NCBI RefSeq assembly: GCF_023238205.1
Contig: NZ_CP096659.1
Span: 1 to 64,000, forward strand
Direction: 5' to 3'
From: Halorussus limi
GTDB lineage: Archaea > Halobacteriota > Halobacteria > Halobacteriales > Haladaptataceae
DNA length: 64,000 nt
The position numbers and the translations under genes were made by a program. Each line of letters opens with the position of its first letter. Position 1 is the first letter of the stretch. Shown piece after piece: positions 1-8,127 of the stretch. The notes below the pieces were generated by a model. It saw only the letters and a list, made by a program, of their open reading frames with translations. It ran no database searches and had not been told where the DNA came from.

Positions 1-63
1 GCGCCGAGCGTCACCGCTCTCGGTAGGGGAACCCTCAATACGGACGAGCGACGAGAGTGTGTC

Positions 64-2283
64 ATGAACGCGAAGGGTTCGGCCGCAGTCGAACTCACCG
101 TACAGGGCGCAGAGAAGCGCGACGCGGGCCGGGGAATCGCACGAATCCCCGAGTCGGCCCGGTCGGCGCTCGGCGTCCTCAGCGGCGACACCGTCGTCGT
201 AGAGGGCGAACGCGACACCGTGGTCAAGGTGTGGCCGGCGGGCACCGACGTTCAGCGCGGCGTCCTCCAAGTGGACGGCGAGACGCGGGCCAACGCCGGA
301 GTCAGCATCGGCGACACCGTGACCGTCCGCCAGATTTCGGTGGCGGACGCCGAATCGGTCGCGCTCGCGCCGACCGCGACGTTCGACGAGGACGACCGCG
401 AGACGCTCGAAGCGGCGCTCAAGCGCACGCTCCGGGACCGACCGGTCAAGGAGGGCGAGCGCGTCCGCATCGAACGCCTCGGCGACGCCGGGACGTTCCA
501 CGTCGGGGGCACCGACCCCGACGGCGTGGTCCGCGTGACCGACGACACCGACGTCACGGTAGCGGTGTCGGGCGGGTCCGGCGGGTCGCGGCCGAACGTC
601 GGGTCCGGGTCGGGAAGCGTCTCGATACCTATCGGCGGCGACGGCGGCGACGGCGACGACGGCGACCAGACCCCTCAGAAACCCACGGGCGCGACCTACG
701 AGGACATCGGCGGCCTCGAAGAGGAACTCCGGCGGGTCCGCGAGATGGTCGAACTCCCCCTCTCGAACCCCGCGCTGTTCCGGCGACTCGGCATCGACCC
801 GCCCAAGGGCGTCCTGCTGTACGGCCCGCCCGGCACCGGGAAGACGATGATAGCGAAGGCGGTCGCCAACGAGGTGGACGCCCACTTCGTCACGGTCTCG
901 GGTCCCGAAATAATGAGCAAGTACAAGGGCGAGAGCGAGGAGCGCCTGCGGGAGGTGTTCGAGCAGGCCCGCGAGAACGCCCCGACCATCGTGTTCTTCG
1001 ACGAGATAGACGCCATCGCGGGCGAACGCGACGAGGACAGCGACGTGGAGAACCGCGTCGTCGCCCAGATGCTCTCGCTGATGGACGGACTGGAGTCCCG
1101 GGGCGAGGTCGTGGTCATCGGCGCGACCAACCGGGTGGACGCCATCGACCCGGCGCTCCGCCGGGGCGGGCGGTTCGACCGCGAGATAGAAATCGGGGTG
1201 CCCGGCGAGGCGGGCCGCCGCGAGATTCTCGACGTACACACCCGCGGGATGCCGCTGGCCGACGACGCCGACCTCGACAGACTCGCGGCCAGCACCCACG
1301 GGTTCGTCGGCGCGGACCTCCACGCGCTCTCGACCGAGGCCGCGATGGCGGCGCTCCGGCGGGCGCGCGACGCCGGGGCCGACGAGGAGGCCCTGATGGA
1401 GGTCGAAGTCACCCGCGAGGACTTCGAGACGGCGATGGCCTCGGTGGACCCCTCGGCGATGCGGGAGTTCGTCGCCGAGTCGCCCGAAATCGACTTCTCC
1501 GCGGTCGGCGACTTGGAGGAGGCCAAGCAGACGCTGACCGAGGCCGTCGAGTGGCCGCTGGCGTATCGCAATCTCTTCGAGCAGACCAACACCGAACCGC
1601 CGGCGGGCATCCTTCTACACGGTCCGCCCGGCACCGGGAAAACCCTCCTCGCGCGGGCCTTGGCGGGCGAGAGCGACGTAAACTTCATCCACGTCGACGG
1701 CCCGGAACTGCTCGACCGCTACGTCGGCGAGTCCGAGAAGGCGGTCCGGGAGATATTCGACCGCGCCCGACAGGCGAGTCCCGCAATCGTGTTCTTCGAC
1801 GAGATAGACTCCATCGCGGGCGAGCGCGGGTCCGGGATGGGCGGCGGCGCGGAGGTCTCCGAGCGCGTGGTCTCCCAACTGCTGACCGAGATGGACGGTC
1901 TCACGGAGAACCCCAATCTGGTCGTGCTGGCCGCGACCAACCGCCGGGACGCGCTGGACCGCGCGCTCCTTCGACCCGGCCGGTTCGAGGAGCAAATCGA
2001 GGTGCCCGCGCCCGACGAGGCGGGCCGCCGCGCGATTCTCTCGGTCCACGCCGACGACAAACCGCTCGGCGACGACGTGGACTTGGACGAACTCGCCGCC
2101 GAGTTGGAGGGGTACACCGGTGCAGATTTGGAGGCGGTCGTCCGCGACGCCTCGATGCGGGCGATTCGGGAGGCCGCCGAGGCGTGGGGCGTCGAACAGG
2201 CCGACGAGAACGCCGACGAGATAGAAATCGGCAGGAAGCACTTCGACGCCGCCGTCGAGAAGGTCCGACCGTCGGTAAACTGA
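64..2283 (+). CDS. cdc48: CDC48/VAT-type AAA ATPase (two AAA domains)
   Basis: This is a double-AAA unfoldase of the CDC48/p97/VAT family, which extracts and unfolds proteins in the cytoplasm, often for the proteasome. Residues 8-165 resemble the CDC48 N-domain (double-psi barrel plus lower subdomain). D1 has Walker A GPPGTGKT at 254-261 and a Walker B ending FFDEID; D2 has a second GPPGTGKT at 520-527 and a second FFDEID. Both domains keep the GATNR or AATNR sensor motif and an RRGGRFD or RPGRFEE segment. The length (739 residues) is normal. Residues about 169-207 form a Gly/Ser/Asp-rich linker between the N-domain and D1 that is longer than I expect for the family. ATG start chosen because the N-domain aligns from there. 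Confidence 0.93.
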   Translation: MNAKGSAAVELTVQGAEKRDAGRGIARIPESARSALGVLSGDTVVVEGERDTVVKVWPAGTDVQRGVLQVDGETRANAGVSIGDTVTVRQISVADAESVALAPTATFDEDDRETLEAALKRTLRDRPVKEGERVRIERLGDAGTFHVGGTDPDGVVRVTDDTDVTVAVSGGSGGSRPNVGSGSGSVSIPIGGDGGDGDDGDQTPQKPTGATYEDIGGLEEELRRVREMVELPLSNPALFRRLGIDPPKGVLLYGPPGTGKTMIAKAVANEVDAHFVTVSGPEIMSKYKGESEERLREVFEQARENAPTIVFFDEIDAIAGERDEDSDVENRVVAQMLSLMDGLESRGEVVVIGATNRVDAIDPALRRGGRFDREIEIGVPGEAGRREILDVHTRGMPLADDADLDRLAASTHGFVGADLHALSTEAAMAALRRARDAGADEEALMEVEVTREDFETAMASVDPSAMREFVAESPEIDFSAVGDLEEAKQTLTEAVEWPLAYRNLFEQTNTEPPAGILLHGPPGTGKTLLARALAGESDVNFIHVDGPELLDRYVGESEKAVREIFDRARQASPAIVFFDEIDSIAGERGSGMGGGAEVSERVVSQLLTEMDGLTENPNLVVLAATNRRDALDRALLRPGRFEEQIEVPAPDEAGRRAILSVHADDKPLGDDVDLDELAAELEGYTGADLEAVVRDASMRAIREAAEAWGVEQADENADEIEIGRKHFDAAVEKVRPSVN

Positions 2284-2450
2284 GGAGAGCAAGCCGAGTC
2301 GGTTCGCCCGACTGCGCGCCGTTTCAGCCAGCCGAACTGTTTTCAGCGCAGTGCGACACCCCGTAGGAACTCGACCACGACGGCGAGGCGACGAAGCTCG
2401 TCCGGTACTGAGCGCCGGCCTTTACCTTACCGCTCGTGGTATCACGCGGC

Positions 2451-3032
2451 GTGAACGCGACTACCGCTCTCCGACCGCGAAGGGGACTCGCGCTCCCCCT
2501 GCTCGTCCTCGCAGTCCCGACGCTGTATCTGGTCTATCGGGACGCCAGAATCGGCTGCCCGCCGGGCCGGACGTGTCTGGAACTCGCCCACCTCGGCTAC
2601 GCCGCGGCGGGACTGGCGGCGGGGTATCTCGTCGCCAGCGGCGCGCTCGCGGTCGCAGACGAGAGTGCGCTGGTCGAGCGGTCGGCCCTCGCCCGCCTCG
2701 CGCTCCGGCCCGGCGACTCCACGCTCGCGGTCCTCGGCGTCTACTTCGGCGGTCTCGTGACGTACCTGCTCGCGTCGGCCGCGACGACGATTCCGGGGTG
2801 GCTCGACCTCGCGCTGACGCCGGTCGGACTCGTCGTCGGCCTCCCGGTCGTGATTGCCTACGCCGCGATGACGATGGTCGGGAACGCGCTCGGGCGCGAA
2901 CCCTCGCTGGCGTTCCAACTCGGCGTCGTCCTCGCCGGTCTCGCGGTGACCGGCGCGTGGCTGTTCGTGCTGGCGACCGGGACCGCGAGCCTGCTCGGGT
3001 CGCTATCGCCCGTGAAAGTCGGTTCGCGGTAG
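2451..3032 (+). CDS. Small haloarchaeal membrane protein, unknown function
   Basis: About 193 residues with four or five hydrophobic segments, for example LALPLLVLAVPTLYLVY near the N-terminus and LASAATTIPGWLDLALTPVG further on. One periplasm-sized loop carries two cysteines (IGCPPGRTC). I do not recognise a family. Start is uncertain: GTG at 2451 is about 30 bp after the TATA-like TTTACCTTACC and fits a leaderless transcript; an in-frame GTG at 2436 would lie too close to that box. It stands alone between cdc48 and the CBS gene, on the same strand. Confidence 0.72.
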   Translation: MNATTALRPRRGLALPLLVLAVPTLYLVYRDARIGCPPGRTCLELAHLGYAAAGLAAGYLVASGALAVADESALVERSALARLALRPGDSTLAVLGVYFGGLVTYLLASAATTIPGWLDLALTPVGLVVGLPVVIAYAAMTMVGNALGREPSLAFQLGVVLAGLAVTGAWLFVLATGTASLLGSLSPVKVGSR

Positions 3033-3051
3033 ACGGTCGCCGGCGATTCAG

Positions 3052-3115
3052 GGAAATCGGTCGGCCGCTCGCGGGAGTCGGTCGGCGGTTTGCGGAAGTC
3101 GGTGGGCGGCGGTTC
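3052..3115. repeat. Short tandem repeat, about three copies of 21 bp
   Basis: Three imperfect copies built on GG(A/G)A(G/A)TCGGT(C/G)GGCGG lie between the membrane-protein gene and the CBS gene. The copies start at about 3052, 3073 and 3094. No coding role is evident. Confidence 0.6.
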
Positions 3116-3167
3116 GGGAACAAGGTTCAAGCATGGCTACCGGCTAACGTGAGGTGGTGGGGAATGA

Positions 3168-4415
3168 ATGGATATCTCCGATGCGGTTACGACCGAATAC
3201 GTGGACGTGAATCCCGGCACGAGACTGGGAAAGCTCCGAGGACTGTTCGACGAGGACCGAGGCCTCGACGCCATCATCGTTCGCGGCGAGGGGAAGTTCG
3301 ACGGACTGGTCACTCGCAAGGAACTGGTGAGTTCGCACCGCAACCCCGACTCGAAGGCCCAGTCGGTGGTGCGACAACCGCCCAAGATAGAGCGGACCGA
3401 GGACGTGCGCGAGACAGCGCGACTGATGGTCGAGAACGGGGTGAAACTGCTCCCGGTGTTCGAAGACGGCGTGTTCCAGGGAGTCGTGACGGCGACCGGC
3501 CTCTTGGAGATGGTTCACGACAACCTCGCCGCGCTCGACGTGTCCGACGTGTACACGTCGGAACTGCTCACGGTCGACCCCGACGATAATCTCGGCGAGG
3601 TCATCAACCTGATTCGGACTCACAGGTTCACCCGCGTCCCGGTCGTGGACGACGGCGAGGCGGTCGGCATGATAAGCCTCTTCGACCTCGTGGACTTCAC
3701 GACCCGGAAGAACAAGCAAGAGCAGGGCGGGAACAGCGACGCCACCGACTCGTTCGGCGGCGGCGTCTCCAAGAGTCAGGGCCGCACCCACGGCGGGTGG
3801 GGCGAACGCTCGGGGTTCGAGGCCCGCCTGCTGGACCTGCCGGCCCGCGACGTGATGAACTCGCCGGTCGCCACCATCACGCCCGACGCGGGACTCGACG
3901 AGGCGCTCGACGCGATGCTGGAGAAGAACTACTCGTCGCTGGTCGTCGTGCCCGAGGAGTTCTCCGAACCCGCGGGCATCGTGACCGAGACCGACCTGCT
4001 CCGGGCGCTGACCTGGACCGAGGACGAGACGTACGACGTGCAGGTGTTCGGCGTCGACCTCATGGACGACCTCTCGCGCGAGGACGTCGCCGACCGCATC
4101 GAGGAGATAGACGGGAAGTACCAGAAGATGGACGTGCTCGAAGCCAACGTGGTGTTCCACCGCCACAAGGAGAAACTCCGGGGCACCCCGCTCCTGCAGG
4201 CGACGATTCGGCTGTTCACCGACGAGGGACTGTTCTCCGGCACCGGCGAAGGGTACGGCGCGCGGGCGTCGTTCGACGAGGCCGCGGACATCCTCGAAGA
4301 GAACACGCTGTCGGACAAAGAGCGGAAGTCGCCCAGAAGCCAGATGAAAAACGAGCACGAGCGGACTGCGGAACTACTCCAGTGGTGGAGCGTCGGCGAA
4401 GCGGCCGAGGAGTAG
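3168..4415 (+). CDS. CBS-domain protein with C-terminal HPF-like domain
   Basis: 415 residues. Four CBS motifs form two Bateman modules: about 1-58, 65-120, 128-180, and 224-285 after a Gly/Ser/Asn-rich hinge (182-212). CBS pairs usually bind adenine nucleotides or S-adenosylmethionine. The remaining C-terminus (about 288-385: VQVFGVDL, then VVFHRHKEK and SGTGEGYGARASFDEAAD) looks like a ribosome hibernation-promoting factor fold with an acidic helix bearing DEAADILEE. This suggests an energy sensor joined to a ribosome-associated domain; that coupling is inference. ATG at 3168 follows GGTGGGGA. An overlapping ATG four bases upstream is out of frame. Confidence 0.82.
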   Translation: MDISDAVTTEYVDVNPGTRLGKLRGLFDEDRGLDAIIVRGEGKFDGLVTRKELVSSHRNPDSKAQSVVRQPPKIERTEDVRETARLMVENGVKLLPVFEDGVFQGVVTATGLLEMVHDNLAALDVSDVYTSELLTVDPDDNLGEVINLIRTHRFTRVPVVDDGEAVGMISLFDLVDFTTRKNKQEQGGNSDATDSFGGGVSKSQGRTHGGWGERSGFEARLLDLPARDVMNSPVATITPDAGLDEALDAMLEKNYSSLVVVPEEFSEPAGIVTETDLLRALTWTEDETYDVQVFGVDLMDDLSREDVADRIEEIDGKYQKMDVLEANVVFHRHKEKLRGTPLLQATIRLFTDEGLFSGTGEGYGARASFDEAADILEENTLSDKERKSPRSQMKNEHERTAELLQWWSVGEAAEE

Positions 4416-4496
4416 GCGAGTCGGGGCGCGTCGGCCGACGACCGTCCCGAATCGGCGACCGATATCGCGCGTTCGAGATATGTAAAAAAGCGGTTT

Positions 4497-4512
4497 GAGC
4501 TTACGGAAGCTC
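4497..4512. promoter_or_regulatory. Inverted repeat in the lipoprotein promoter region
   Basis: GAGCTT-ACGG-AAGCTC is a perfect 6-bp-arm inverted repeat between a TATA-like TATGTAAAAAAG (about 4480) and the lipoprotein start at 4541. It could be an operator or a 5' UTR hairpin; no regulator is identified. Confidence 0.35.
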
Positions 4513-4540
4513 CTTTGAAATGCCCCCGAAACGGGGAGGT

Positions 4541-5425
4541 ATGAACCGACGCGAGTTCCTCCATCGCGGTAGCGCGGTAACGGCCGTGGCCGGTCTCGCC
4601 GGCTGTGTGGGCAGTTCTGCGAGCGGGTCGAACCCCGACGAGACCGATACGACTACCGACTCCGAGACGACCACGGACTCCGAGAAGTTCTCCGGCGTCC
4701 GGTCCGCCGACGACGACCCGTTCCGGACGATTTCGGTCGGCGACCGCGAGTCGGTCGCCTTCCCCGACAACAACCGGTCCCGCGGCGTGCGCGTCTGGAA
4801 CGCCGCCGAGGAGGCCCGGAGAATCGACGTGCAGGTCGCGAAGAGCGCGACGATTCTGGTCGACCGGACCGTGGAGTTCGCGGCCGACGCCTACCTCGAA
4901 CTCGCGCTGAACGAACCCGCCGACTACGACGTTACGGTGGGTCTCGCCGACGGCGAGACCACCACCGTCAGCATCGAGCGGAGCCAGTTCGACTGCAATC
5001 AGGCCGGAACCGACGTTGGCGTCATGCCCGACGGTCGGGTCGAGTCGATGTCGATGTCCACCGCGATGGCGTGTCCCGGCCCGAGCGTCGCCGACAGCGC
5101 GCTCTCTGTGGGAACCGGCGAGTGCGGCAAGGCCCACAGCGCGACCGTCGCGTTCGAGGGCGAGGCGGTCCGAGTCGACGGGAGAGTGAAGACGCCGACG
5201 CCCCAGTCCGACCTCGAACTCGCCGCCGCGACCTACGACCGGGACAGCGACGCGCTGACCGTCCGGGTCCGCGACGCCGGAAGCGGTTCGACGGTCGGGA
5301 CCCAGTGCATCGGCGAGGTTCCCTACGAGGCGACCGTGAACTTCGACCACGCGCTCCCGGCGGCGGTCGTCGTCGTCCACGAGAGCATGGACGAGACCGT
5401 CGAGGTGGCGCGAACGGAGCGGTAG
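4541..5425 (+). CDS. Tat-exported haloarchaeal lipoprotein, unknown function
   Basis: 294 residues. It begins MNRREFLHRGS, a twin-arginine signal, followed by a hydrophobic stretch and the lipobox LAGC at about residue 23, so the mature protein should be lipid-anchored outside the membrane. A Ser/Thr/Asp-rich tether (about 26-55) precedes a beta-rich body. The body contains a few cysteines (FDCNQAG, AMACPGP, GECGKAH, TQCIGE) that could form disulfides. No enzyme motif is seen. ATG 4541 is preferred to the upstream in-frame ATG 4520 because the Tat motif begins directly at 4541. Followed convergently by the YihY gene three bases away. Confidence 0.82.
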   Translation: MNRREFLHRGSAVTAVAGLAGCVGSSASGSNPDETDTTTDSETTTDSEKFSGVRSADDDPFRTISVGDRESVAFPDNNRSRGVRVWNAAEEARRIDVQVAKSATILVDRTVEFAADAYLELALNEPADYDVTVGLADGETTTVSIERSQFDCNQAGTDVGVMPDGRVESMSMSTAMACPGPSVADSALSVGTGECGKAHSATVAFEGEAVRVDGRVKTPTPQSDLELAAATYDRDSDALTVRVRDAGSGSTVGTQCIGEVPYEATVNFDHALPAAVVVVHESMDETVEVARTER

Positions 5426-5427
5426 CC

Positions 5428-6222
5428 CTACCCCGACAGCCGAATCCGACCGCCGAGGACCGAGTTCACCACCGCGCCGACGAGGACGACAGCGCCCGCG
5501 AAGTAGAGCCACGTCAGCAGGAGCAACACCGCGCCGATGACGCCGTAGGCCTGATACCGCGCGGCGTTGGAGAGGTAGAGTTGGAAGAGAGCGTGGAGGA
5601 CGACCCACCCGACCCCTGCGACGACCGCGCCGGGCACCGCCTCGCGGACGGTCATCTCGACCGGCGGCATGACGTAGTACAGCGGCAGGAACGCGACGAC
5701 GAGGGCCGCGGCCAGCGCCAGATTGCCGAGGACGTTCCGGTAAGGCACGTCCACGACCACGGAAGGCGACCGCAGGGCGTACCCGACCGCGACCACCAGA
5801 CCGACCGCGAGGCCGACCAGACCGATAGTCACCGCGCCGTCCACGAGTTGTCTGGCGAGCGAGAGGTCGCGCTCGGTGCCGTACGCCTCAGCGAACGCGA
5901 TGTCGAGGCCGCGAAACAGTTTGAACGCGCTCCACGCCACGGTGACGACCCCGACGAGTCCCGCGCCGGTTCGTCCGGTCGAGTTGGTGAGCGCTCGCTG
6001 GAGGACGCGCTCGCCCGACGCGGACAGCGAACCCGCGACCTGTTGGACGACCAAGTTGGCGAAGGCCCGCCCGCCGACGACGCTACCGAGGACGACGACC
6101 AGCAGCGCCAGCGGAATCAGCGAGACGAAGGCGTAGTAGGCGACGCTCGCTGCCAGAAACGTGACGTTCCGGTCGCGGGCGACGTCGAAGACGCGTCTGA
6201 CGCGACTCCGGGAGGTTGCCAT
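5428..6222 (-). CDS. YihY/BrkB-family multi-pass membrane protein
   Basis: 264 residues with six or so membrane helices and the family signature near the N-terminus (FLAASVAYYAFVSLIPL). Later helices include GAVVAGVGWVVLHALFQLY and AVLLLLTWLYFAGAVVLVGA, which match the conserved C-terminal half of YihY proteins (formerly mis-assigned as RNase BN). Cellular role is not established; some members are proposed transporters. ATG at 6222 chosen since the reading frame upstream lacks membrane character. It stands alone, convergent with the lipoprotein gene. Confidence 0.85.
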   Translation of the reverse strand: MATSRSRVRRVFDVARDRNVTFLAASVAYYAFVSLIPLALLVVVLGSVVGGRAFANLVVQQVAGSLSASGERVLQRALTNSTGRTGAGLVGVVTVAWSAFKLFRGLDIAFAEAYGTERDLSLARQLVDGAVTIGLVGLAVGLVVAVGYALRSPSVVVDVPYRNVLGNLALAAALVVAFLPLYYVMPPVEMTVREAVPGAVVAGVGWVVLHALFQLYLSNAARYQAYGVIGAVLLLLTWLYFAGAVVLVGAVVNSVLGGRIRLSG

Positions 6223-6296
6223 GAGTGTAACGGGACACGCCGGCCAACAGTAAAGGAGACACGGCCGGAGTCGGCGTTCTCGCCCGCGCGGACCGC

Positions 6297-6959
6297 TCAC
6301 TGGGTCGTCGTCTCGCCGGGGACCGGGGTCGTCTCGGGCGGGTCGGCCGCCTCGATGGTGAGTCGGTTCAGGCCGTCGCACGGTTCGGCCGTGGCCACGC
6401 GGTACCACGCGCCGAGTTGTATCTCGGGCAACTGCCCGCCCGCCGCAGTTGTCGTCGCTTGGCCCGCCGCCGTGGTCTCCTGACCCGCCGCGGTGGTCGT
6501 CTGGTCCTGCATCGCGGCCTCGGTGGTGGTCTCGCCGGCGGGCGTCGTCTCCGTCATCCCGGCCGCCTCGGTGGTCGTCTGAAGCAGGTCCTCGGCGAGC
6601 GCCTGCTGCGGTGCCAGCAGGCCGCGGAAACCGACGTCGGCGTCCGCCCGGAACGTCCGGACGATGAACAGTTGGTACTCCTCGGACTGGCCGCCGAGGC
6701 AGGCCGCCGGAACCGACTCGGTGGCCGGTTGTCCGAAGGGGTCGCGCGGTCGGAACCGGACCCGGAACAGGTCGCCGTCTTCGAGGCTGAAACTGAAGAC
6801 GCCCGTACCGCCCTCTCCCTGCGCCTGCGTCGTCCCCTGTGTCGTCGTCTCCTGCGCCGAGGCACCGTTCAGCGAGAGGCCCGCGACTCCGAGCAGGCCC
6901 GCGGTCGCACCGGCTTTGAGCAGGTCGCGTCGTCGTGGTGAGTTGCTGTCGTCCGCCAT
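6297..6959 (-). CDS. Tat-exported protein with Thr/Ala/Gln-rich insert (paralog A1)
   Basis: 220 residues. MADDSNSPRRRDLLKAGATA is a twin-arginine signal and cleavage is likely after NGASA. Two conserved halves (about 45-115, with GDLFRVRFRP, SVPAACLGG and FIVRTFRADADVGFRGLL; and about 178-205, with GAWYRVATAEPCDGLNRL) flank a repetitive TTTEA/TTAAGQ insert. The two conserved Cys may pair. It is a clear paralog of the next gene at 7151-8020, from which it differs mainly in insert length. TATA-like GGTATAAGTCG lies about 27 bp before the ATG, so it is probably leaderless and transcribed alone. Function unknown; surface or secreted. Confidence 0.8.
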   Translation of the reverse strand: MADDSNSPRRRDLLKAGATAGLLGVAGLSLNGASAQETTTQGTTQAQGEGGTGVFSFSLEDGDLFRVRFRPRDPFGQPATESVPAACLGGQSEEYQLFIVRTFRADADVGFRGLLAPQQALAEDLLQTTTEAAGMTETTPAGETTTEAAMQDQTTTAAGQETTAAGQATTTAAGGQLPEIQLGAWYRVATAEPCDGLNRLTIEAADPPETTPVPGETTTQ

Positions 6960-7150
6960 GCCCGGACGCCCGCCGTCGCTCGACTTATACCGCGGCGGCC
7001 GTTCACGCGGGGAGTCGGGACATAACGTCGGGGAATCCGCGTTACGCCGAGGAAATCTCGATTACGACCGAAAAGCCGTGAGGTAGTCCCCGGAGAACGG
7101 GTTGCCTCGGGCGCACCGGACCGCGCCCGCGACCGGTCGCGCGGTCGCGT

Positions 7151-8020
7151 TCAGCGAGAGTCGGCGGGTTCGAGCGCGGTCGTCGGCGGTTCAGTCGGTT
7201 CGAGAACCAACTGCGAGAGGCTATCGCATTTCGACATCGACGCGACTCGGTACCACTCTCCGACCCGCACCGTGAGTCGCTCGCCACCGGGCGTTGTTTC
7301 GGTCTCGGAAGGAGTCGTCTCGGCCTCCGGCGTCGTCTCGGTTGCCGGAGTGGTCGTCTCGGTTGCGGGAGCAGTCGTCTCGGCATCGGACCCGGGCGTC
7401 GTCGTAGTCGTCTCGTCCTGAACCGCGGCCTCGGTCGCCGTGGAGTCGGTCGTGGTAGTCGTCTCGTTCGCAGGTCCGGAGGTCTCTGTCGCGGCCGTCT
7501 CGTTCGCCGCACTCGTCTCGTCCGGCGCGGTCGTCCCCGTCGTCTCCGTGGTGGTCGTCTCTGTCGTGGTCGTTTCGTCAGTGGTCGTCTCCGTCGCGGT
7601 CGTCGTATCCTCGCCGGTCGTCGTTCCGGTGGTCGCGGTCTCCGAGACCTGCTGGGCGACGAACAGTCCCTCGTACCCGAGTTGGATTCCGCCTCGCCGT
7701 GCCCGGACGACGAACGTCGAGAACTCCCGCGGCCCGCCGTCGAGACAGGTCGCGGGAATCGTCTCGGTCACGGGGTCGCCCTCCGGGGTGCGCAGTCGGG
7801 ACTGCACGCGGAAGACGTCGCCCTGTTGTAGACCGTAACTGAAGGCGAACTCGCTCGCCGAGTCTCCCGTAGTCGTCTGCTGGCCTGTCGTCGTCTGCTG
7901 GTCCGTGGTCGCCTGCCCTTCCGCCGATACGTCGCTCGCCGACCATCCGAACGCGACCAGTCCCGCGGCGGCGCTCGCTCGAAGCAGGTCGCGGCGACGC
8001 GGCGATTCGCCGTCTACCAT
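7151..8020 (-). CDS. Tat-exported protein with long Thr-rich insert (paralog A2)
   Basis: 289 residues. SPRRRDLLRASAAAGLVAF is a twin-arginine signal. The conserved halves match paralog A1: GDVFRV, ETIPATCLDGG, FVVRARRGGIQLGYEGLF, then GEWYRVASMSKCDSLSQLVLE. Between them sits a Thr/Glu-rich low-complexity insert of about 110 residues (many TTT, TET and TTTD runs) against about 50 in A1. Such stretches are typical O-glycosylation or spacer regions in haloarchaeal surface proteins (inference). Its own TATA-like CTATAACTTCC lies about 28 bp before the ATG. Function unknown. Confidence 0.8.
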   Translation of the reverse strand: MVDGESPRRRDLLRASAAAGLVAFGWSASDVSAEGQATTDQQTTTGQQTTTGDSASEFAFSYGLQQGDVFRVQSRLRTPEGDPVTETIPATCLDGGPREFSTFVVRARRGGIQLGYEGLFVAQQVSETATTGTTTGEDTTTATETTTDETTTTETTTTETTGTTAPDETSAANETAATETSGPANETTTTTDSTATEAAVQDETTTTTPGSDAETTAPATETTTPATETTPEAETTPSETETTPGGERLTVRVGEWYRVASMSKCDSLSQLVLEPTEPPTTALEPADSR

Positions 8021-8127
8021 GCCGTCACTCCGTCGGAGTGGAAGTTATAGTGTTCCGACCGTTCAACCGTTTAGGCGCGCTCGCGCCGGATAATTCGCGT
8101 TACGACGCGGTAACGGAGCGTTCCCCC

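Noticed and set aside
57-2366. Long open frame overlapping cdc48 in another phase
   Set aside because: Arg/Gly-rich, no domain; the cdc48 frame shows two complete AAA domains.
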